A stretch of 15,819 bases of DNA from assembly GCA_035560235.1 (NCBI GenBank), contig DATMAG010000069.1, positions 1-15,819 on the forward strand. The letters are read 5' to 3'. The translations under genes were made by a program, and so were the position numbers. This DNA is from DASRDU01 sp035560235 (lineage in GTDB: Bacteria; Acidobacteriota; Blastocatellia; RBC074). Positions 1-5,900 of the stretch are shown piece after piece. Each line of letters opens with the position of its first letter. The stretch's first letter is position 1. The notes under the pieces are model-generated. The model ran no database searches. It was not told where the DNA came from and saw only the letters and a program-made list of their open reading frames with translations.

Positions 1-123
1 GACGTGAATGCTGCAATCAATATCAGGAAGCGGGCGGGCAGCCCGTTCGGGGATGGGAACGGTTGCGTTCCCGTGAGAACCGAGAACCTGCCGGGCAACA
101 GACCCGGAATCCTCGCGTTTTAA
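1..123 (+). CDS. tnpB: TnpB-type RNA-guided nuclease, C-terminal 40 codons (partial)
   Basis: Frame 1 is open from the window edge and reads DVNAAINIRK, the conserved C-terminal stretch of TnpB proteins of IS200/IS605 elements, where the Asp is the last residue of the RuvC-type catalytic site. It continues for about 30 less conserved residues to a TAA at 121-123. TnpB is an RNA-guided DNA nuclease that helps retain its transposon, guided by an RNA from the element's right end. The last codons overlap the terminal hairpins of the element, as is usual for this family. Only the tail is visible, so it cannot be said whether the gene is intact or whether a tnpA transposase is present upstream. Confidence 0.75.
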   Translation, partial: DVNAAINIRKRAGSPFGDGNGCVPVRTENLPGNRPGILAF

Positions 124-156
124 CGCGGGGAGGATGTCAACAGCTCGTGCCGCTGC
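20..156 (+). ncRNA. Predicted omega RNA (reRNA) scaffold with guide
   Basis: Four hairpins follow one another: CGGGC 31-35 with 41-45, GGGAACG 55-61 with CGTTCCC 66-72, CCGGG 91-95 with CCCGG 103-107, and the terminal stem 110-119 with 122-134, which has a GGG bulge. This is the expected layout of the RNA that overlaps the 3' end of tnpB and ends in a guide taken from flanking DNA. The guide would begin at 141 (CAGCTCGTGCCGCTGC...), inside the helicase gene. The 5' boundary and the exact guide length are estimates; the pairings are read from the sequence. Confidence 0.55.
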
Positions 157-2759
157 TGCTCGCGCTCAAGCTTGATCCGGTGCGGATGCTGATTGCCGAT
201 GACGTCGGCATCGGCAAGACGATTGAGGCCTGCCTGATTGCGCGAGAGTTGCTGGATCGCGGGGAGATCGAACGACTGGCCGTGCTCTGTTCGCCGCAAC
301 TCGCGCCGCAGTGGCAGGCTGAGCTGCGCGACAAGTTTCATATTGAAGCCGAGGTTGTGCTACCGGGCACGGCCACGCGCCTGGAACGCAACTGCCGATT
401 GAATGAATCGCTGTTCGACCGGTATCCCTTCGTCGTCGTCTCGACTGACTTCATCAAGTCCGACCGCCGGCGCGATGAGTTCCGGCGCACCTGCCCTGAA
501 TTCGTCATCGTGGACGAGGCCCACACCTGCGCTTACGGCTGGGAAGGCAGGGGCGGAAGGCACCAGCGTTATGACCTGCTCAGGTCAATCGCCGCGAATC
601 AGCAGCGGCACCTGGTGCTGGTCACGGCCACGCCACACAGTGGCAACGAGACGGCTTTCCGCTCGCTCCTGACTCTGCTCAATCCCGACTTCGCCAACCT
701 GCCGGAAGAGTTGATGGGCGCGGCAAACGAGCATCATCGTCGCCGCCTCGCCGCACACTTCGTTCAGCGCAAACGCGGCGACATTCGCCGTTACCTCGAC
801 GCCGATACCCCCTTCCCCGAACGGGAGGAGAAAGAGCAGGGTTACAGGCTGTCGAAGGAGTACAAGCAGCTCTTTGATCGCGTGCTGAATTATGCGCGTG
901 AAGTGGTGGTGGAAGGGAGTAGGGAGTGGGAAGTAGGGAGTAGTGAGGAAGAAACCCCTGCTTCCCACTCCCGACTCCCCACTCCCTGTACTTCTCCCCA
1001 TCGCCAGCGCGTGCGCTGGTGGTCGGCTCTCGCGCTGCTCCGCTCGCTCGCTTCCAGCCCCGCTGCCGCTGCCGCCACATTGCGTACTCGCGCGGCCAGC
1101 GCCGACACCGAAACCGTCGAGGAAGCCGACGCGATTGGCCGCCGCACAGTGCTTGACCTGACCGATGACGAATCCATCGAGAGCGCCGACCTGACCCACG
1201 GCGCAATGCCCGGCGATGCTGCGGGCGATGAAGCTGATGAAGAAAAGAAAAATCGCCGCCGCCTGCTCGATATGGCGCGCGAAGCCGAAGCTCTGATGGG
1301 CGCGAAAGACGAGAAGCTTCAGAACGCGATCAAAATTGTCGGCGAATTGATCGCCGACGGATTCCACCCGATCCTGTTCTGCCGTTTCATCCCGACGGCG
1401 GAATACGTCGCTGAAGAGTTGCGGAAGAAATTACGCAACGTCGAAGTCGCCGCCGTCACCGGCAAGCTGCCTTCGGACGAACGCGAAGAACGTGTTCACC
1501 AACTCGCCGGGTCTGAGCAACGTGTCCTCGTTTGCACCGACTGTCTGAGCGAAGGGATTAATTTGCAGGAGCACTTCGATGCCGTCATTCACTACGACCT
1601 GTCCTGGAACCCGACGCGGCACGAACAGCGCGAGGGCCGCGTGGATCGCTACGGTCAGGGAAAGTCGAAGGTGCGCGTGCTGACCTATTACGGCCTCGAC
1701 AATCAGATTGACGGCATCGTGCTGAACGTCCTGATCAGCAAGCACAAGAAGATTCGCAGTTCACTCGGCATCTCCGTTCCAGTCCCGGTGGACACCGATC
1801 AGGTGATTGAAGCGATCTTCGAGGGATTGCTGCTGCGCGGCAAGAAAGGCACGCCGGAAGAGCAAATGCTGCTCTTCGAGGATTTCATGAAGCCGAAGAA
1901 GGAACAGCTCTACGGCCAGTGGGACGCCGCGACCGAGCGCGAGAAGCGGTCACGCACGATCTTCGCGCAGGAGACGATCAAGGTTGAAGAAGTCGCCAGA
2001 GAGTTGCAGGCCGTGCGCGCGGCCATCGGCTCCAGCGTCCAGGTCTCCACGTTTACGAAAGAGGCGCTGCGAGCCAGTCAGGCTGTAGTGTCTGAGCAAA
2101 ACGGCGCGGTGCGCTTTGACCTCGCCGAGACTCCGCGAGCCTTGAAGGAGTCGCTCAAGGAAGCGGGCGGACTTGAAAGAGATCAGTTCGTGGCGCGGTT
2201 TGAGCTGCCGGTCAAAGAAGGCCAGCTTTACCTGGGCCGCACGCACCCGCTGGTCGAAGCACTGGCGACTTACGTGATGGATACGGCGCTCGACCCGCTC
2301 ACGCCAGGGATTGCGCACCGCTGCGGCGTCATCCGCACGAGCCGCGTCAACCGGCGCACGACGCTCCTGCTGGTTCGCTTCCGCTATCACATCATCACGA
2401 AACGAGGCGAAACAGAGCAGCCGCTGCTGGCCGAAGACTGCCAGGCGCTGGCCTTTGCCGGCTCGCCGCAAAACGCCGAATGGCTGGATGCTGACGCGGC
2501 TGAATCACTGCTCACTGCCGAGCCGGAGGCCAACATCACGCCCGAGCAGCAGACGGAGTTCATTCGCAGGGTGGTTGATGGTTTCGAGGCGCTCGGCCCG
2601 CATCTCAATCATGCAGCCGAAGAGCGCGGCAGGGAACTGCTGGAAGCACACCGGCGCGTGCGGATCGCCGCGCAGGCGAAAGGCGTCAGCCACCGCGTCG
2701 AGGCGCAACTGCCGCCCGACGTGCTGGGGATTTATGTTTATCTGCCGAAGGTGGGATGA
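63..2759 (+). CDS. drmD: DISARM-type SNF2 helicase DrmD, N-terminally truncated by an IS200/IS605 insertion
   Basis: This is a superfamily 2 helicase/translocase of the SNF2 type, matching the helicase of class 1 DISARM anti-phage systems. The Walker A region (DDVGIGKT) is at residues 46-53, DEAH at 151-154, TATPHSG from 188, and the C-terminal helicase motif QREGRVDRYGQ at 522-532, followed by a long DrmD-like tail with a zinc-free WxxAALLR-type segment. Residues 1-26 come from the IS element; helicase sequence begins at Q27. Family members normally have about 100 residues or more before motif I, so the native start is lost. The TTG at 63 is only the first possible start. The frame is open back to the window edge, and GTG 147 or ATG 186 are alternatives. 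A palindromic heptamer element adds residues 285-308, between REVVVE and the HRQRVRWWSALALLRSL region. Motor motifs look intact, but expression and function are doubtful; it could equally be called a pseudogene. The family call is firmer than the exact system. Confidence 0.75.
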   Translation: MRSRENREPAGQQTRNPRVLTRGGCQQLVPLLLALKLDPVRMLIADDVGIGKTIEACLIARELLDRGEIERLAVLCSPQLAPQWQAELRDKFHIEAEVVLPGTATRLERNCRLNESLFDRYPFVVVSTDFIKSDRRRDEFRRTCPEFVIVDEAHTCAYGWEGRGGRHQRYDLLRSIAANQQRHLVLVTATPHSGNETAFRSLLTLLNPDFANLPEELMGAANEHHRRRLAAHFVQRKRGDIRRYLDADTPFPEREEKEQGYRLSKEYKQLFDRVLNYAREVVVEGSREWEVGSSEEETPASHSRLPTPCTSPHRQRVRWWSALALLRSLASSPAAAAATLRTRAASADTETVEEADAIGRRTVLDLTDDESIESADLTHGAMPGDAAGDEADEEKKNRRRLLDMAREAEALMGAKDEKLQNAIKIVGELIADGFHPILFCRFIPTAEYVAEELRKKLRNVEVAAVTGKLPSDEREERVHQLAGSEQRVLVCTDCLSEGINLQEHFDAVIHYDLSWNPTRHEQREGRVDRYGQGKSKVRVLTYYGLDNQIDGIVLNVLISKHKKIRSSLGISVPVPVDTDQVIEAIFEGLLLRGKKGTPEEQMLLFEDFMKPKKEQLYGQWDAATEREKRSRTIFAQETIKVEEVARELQAVRAAIGSSVQVSTFTKEALRASQAVVSEQNGAVRFDLAETPRALKESLKEAGGLERDQFVARFELPVKEGQLYLGRTHPLVEALATYVMDTALDPLTPGIAHRCGVIRTSRVNRRTTLLLVRFRYHIITKRGETEQPLLAEDCQALAFAGSPQNAEWLDADAAESLLTAEPEANITPEQQTEFIRRVVDGFEALGPHLNHAAEERGRELLEAHRRVRIAAQAKGVSHRVEAQLPPDVLGIYVYLPKVG
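110..134 (+). repeat. Subterminal hairpin of the IS200/IS605 right end
   Basis: TCCTC-GCGTT at 110-119 pairs with AACGC at 122-126 and GAGGA at 130-134, leaving GGG at 127-129 as a bulge. Imperfect hairpins near the cleavage site are what TnpA recognises in this family. The TAA stop of tnpB lies in the loop region. Confidence 0.65.
915..986. repeat. In-frame palindromic heptamer element 1 (72 bp) in drmD
   Basis: The left arm is GGGAGTAGGGAGTGGGAAGT..., the middle is purine-rich (GAGGAAGAAA), and the right arm is its reverse complement, ending ACTCCCCACTCCC. About 22 of 24 positions pair between 915-938 and the right arm. It is 72 bp long, exactly 24 codons, and is read as GSREWEVGSSEEETPASHSRLPTP in the helicase frame. 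It interrupts a linker between the two halves of the motor. No clear target duplication flanks it. Confidence 0.8.
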
Positions 2760-2882
2760 TCAGCGTGCTACCAGGATTGCCAAATTTCGCTGCAACCCCC
2801 AGGCGGCTTCGATGGCATCGCGGTGTTGTTCGTACAGACTGAGGGCGGTGGCCTTCATCTCTTCAAATCGTCGCCATAACAA
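2760..2882 (-). CDS. Possible small ORF or gene remnant between drmD and drmMI
   Basis: On the minus strand a frame without stops ends in a TGA (complement of 2760-2762) directly beside the drmD stop. From a TTG at 2882 it encodes 40 residues, or 32 from the ATG at 2858. It reads LLWRRFEEMKATALSLYEQH and continues as an amphipathic helix ending in ILVAR. Composition looks protein-like, but no strong ribosome site is seen and the family is not recognised. It may be the tail of a lost gene. Otherwise the 168-bp gap between drmD and drmMI holds only the drmMI leader. Confidence 0.2.
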   Translation of the reverse strand: MLWRRFEEMKATALSLYEQHRDAIEAAWGLQRNLAILVAR

Positions 2883-2927
2883 TTGAATTATTCCACATTA
2901 CAGTGCTCTTGTCTGCTGATTTGAGCT

Positions 2928-5900
2928 ATGCATCTACGTCAACGCAATCTTTTCACCACCATCCGCACCGAAGGTTCAATTCTGCCCGCCGACCTGCTCG
3001 AGCGCATCCTCGCAGCGCCTTCGCTGCGCTCAGGAGGAGATCGCGATCCGCAACTCAAAGGATTGTCGCCGGAGGATTACCACCTCGTCGGCAATGTCCG
3101 ACTTAACGAAGCGATCAACCAGTCCTGGAACCGGCTGCTCGGCGCGTGGGCAGTTTTTCAAAAAGCGCTCGCGGCGCTGCCCGCGACTGATACCGGCACC
3201 ACACTGACGCGCGAAAAGTGGCTGCTGCCGCTCTTCAGTGAACTCGGGTATGGCCGGCTGCAAACCGCGAAAGCCATCGAGATTGATGGCAGAAGCTATC
3301 CCGTCTCGCACGCCTGGCAGCAGACGCCGATTCATCTGGTCAGCGCGAAAGTGAAGCTTGACGAACGCACGGCAGGCGTAGCGGGAGCGGCCCGCATCTC
3401 GCCGCACGGAATGATGCAGGAACTGCTCAACCGTTCGGAAGCGCACCTGTGGGGCTTCGTCTCGAACGGATTGCAACTGCGCATCCTGCGCGACAACGTC
3501 AGCCTGACGCGGCAGGCCTATGTCGAATTCGACCTCGAAGCGATGATGAACGGCGAGCTGTACGCCGACTTCACGTTGCTGTGGCTCCTCTGCCACCAGT
3601 CGCGCGTTGAGGTGCGCGAAGGCGAACGAGTCGAATCGTGCTGGCTGGAGAAGTGGTCGAAGGCCGCCGAGGAACAGGGCACGCGCGCGCTCGAAGCCCT
3701 GCGCGGCGGCGTCGAAGAGGCGATCAAAGCGCTCGGACGCAGCTTCCTCGCGCACCCGGCCAATCAGGTGTTGCTCGGGCGTCTGCGCCAGGGCGAACTC
3801 GACAAGCAGGATTATTACCGCCAGTTGCTGCGGCTCGTGTACCGGTTGCTCTTTCTCTTCGTGGCCGAAGACCGCGAACTGCTCTTTACTCCGTCGGCTG
3901 AAGATAAAGCGCGCGAGCGATACACGCGGTTCTATTCCATCGCGCGTCTGCGGCGACTGGCCGAACGGCGACTCGGCACGCGCCACAGCGATCTCTTTCA
4001 CGGCCTCAGGCTGGTGATGCGGAAGCTCGGTGATGGCGGCTGCTCTGAATTGGGTCTGCCCGCACTCGGCAGCTTTCTCTTCTCGAACGACGCCATCGCC
4101 GATCTCGACGGATGCGAGATTGCAAACAACGATCTGCTCGACGCGGTTCGCGCGCTGGCCTTTATCAGCGACGGGCACGGACGGCGCACGGTGGATTACA
4201 AAAACCTGCGCTCCGAAGAGCTCGGCAGCGTGTACGAAGCCCTGCTTGAACTTCATCCTGTCATCAATGCCGAAGCGCGCCAGTTCAATCTCGAACGGGC
4301 GAGCGGCAACGAGCGCAAAACGACCGGCAGTTACTATACGCCCGACAGCCTCGTGCAATGCCTGCTTGATTCGGCGCTGGAGCCAGTGGTTGAAGCGGCG
4401 ATCAGGGGGAGTAGGGAGTGGGGAGTGGGGAGTAGTGGGAAGAAAAACTTCAGTACTCAAACGGGAGAATCAGCCGATGAAAATCGAATCTTACAGAGAC
4501 CTGGAAGTCTGGCAGAAGGGGATGAGCATTGCGGAGATGTGCTATCAGGTGACGCGCCCCTTTCCCAGGGAGGAATTGTTCGGGATGACATCACAGATCC
4601 GCCGGGCCGCCGTCTCGGTGCCAGCGAACGTCGCGGAAGGGTACGGCAGGGAATCAACGAAGGAATACCTCCGCTTTCTAAAGATCGCACAGGGCAGTTT
4701 GAAGGAGACCGAAACGCATCTGATCCTCTCTATGAGAGTCGGTCTATGCACGGAGGAGAGTCTCGACCCGATTCTGCTGCAATCCGAACAACTGGGCCGC
4801 ATGCTTCACTCGCTGATCCGCAAACTGGAAGTGCGATTGGAAGAGAAGTAGGGAGTAGGCAGTGGGCAGAAGGGAGTGGTGTGGAAGAAAACCCCACTCC
4901 CCACTCCCCACTCCCCACTCCCTCATCCGCCGAACAAGCTATTCTTAGCCTCAAAATCTGCGATCCCGCCTGCGGTTCAGGCCATTTCCTGATCGCGGCA
5001 GCGCACCGGATGGCCAGGCGTCTGGCCGCCGTCCGCACCGGCGACGGCGAGCCCGCGCCTGAAGCGGTGCGCAAGGCGCTGCGCGACGTGATCGGCCACT
5101 CGATCTACGGCGTGGATATGAATCCGATGGCCGTCGAACTCTGCAAGGTGTCGCTCTGGATGGAAGCGCTCGAACCGGGCAAGCCGCTTTCGTTCCTCGA
5201 CCACCGCATTCAGTGCGGCAACAGCCTGATCGGCGCAACTCCGGCGCTGATGAAGAAAGGCATTCCCGATGAAGCCTTCAAGCCGATTGAGGGCGACGAC
5301 AAGACGACCTGCACCGAATACAAACGCTACAACAAAAGGTATCGGGAAAGCGGACAGCGCAATCTCTTTGAATCCGAAATCAAGCTCGGCAATCTGGCCG
5401 CGAGCCTGCTGGAACTGGAAGAGATTGACGACAGCACGATTCAGGGTGTGCGCGAAAAGCAACGGCGCTGGGAGCAGCTGGTCCGCTCGAACGATTACAT
5501 CTACGGCGGTCTGCTCGCCGATGCGTGGTGCGCGGCGTTTGTGTGGAAGAAGGTTGAAGACCGCAATCATCCTTATCCGATCACGGAAGAGTTGTTCCGC
5601 AAAATCGAACAAAGCCCCTGGCACGTTGCGCGCAGTCATCACGAAACTGAGATCAGACGACTGGCCGCGCAGTATCAGTTCTTTCATTGGCATCTCGCCT
5701 TCCCGGATGTCTTCTGCCTGCCGAGCAATGCGGAGCAGCCGGAGAACAAGCTGGCCGGATGGAATGGCGGATTTGACGTGGTGCTGGGCAATCCGCCGTG
5801 GGAGCGCATCAAACTTCAGGAGAAAGAATGGTTCGCACAGCGCAGGCCGGAGATTGCGAATGCCCCGAATGCGGCGGCGCGCAAGCGGATGATTGATGAC

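Larger units (their letters stand above)
1..140 (+). mobile_element. Right end of an IS200/IS605-family (TnpB) element
   Basis: The element runs from beyond the window edge to about 140. Its right end has a terminal imperfect hairpin (110-119 pairing with 122-134) followed by TGTCAA. IS200/IS605 elements end in subterminal hairpins rather than inverted repeats, make no target duplication, and the right cleavage site is often TCAA. Directly after it, at 141, the sequence reads QLVPLLLALKLDPVR, which is helicase sequence of the drmD family, so the junction is sharp. The left end and the target tetra- or pentanucleotide lie outside the window. Confidence 0.72.

Noticed and set aside
585..1367. 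260-codon open frame on the minus strand opposite drmD
   Set aside because: It mirrors the GC-rich third positions of drmD and includes the palindromic element; no domain or ribosome site is seen.
3030..4460. 476-codon open frame on the minus strand opposite drmMI
   Set aside because: Shadow of the methyltransferase gene; its sequence shows no family motif, while the plus strand shows clear conserved blocks.
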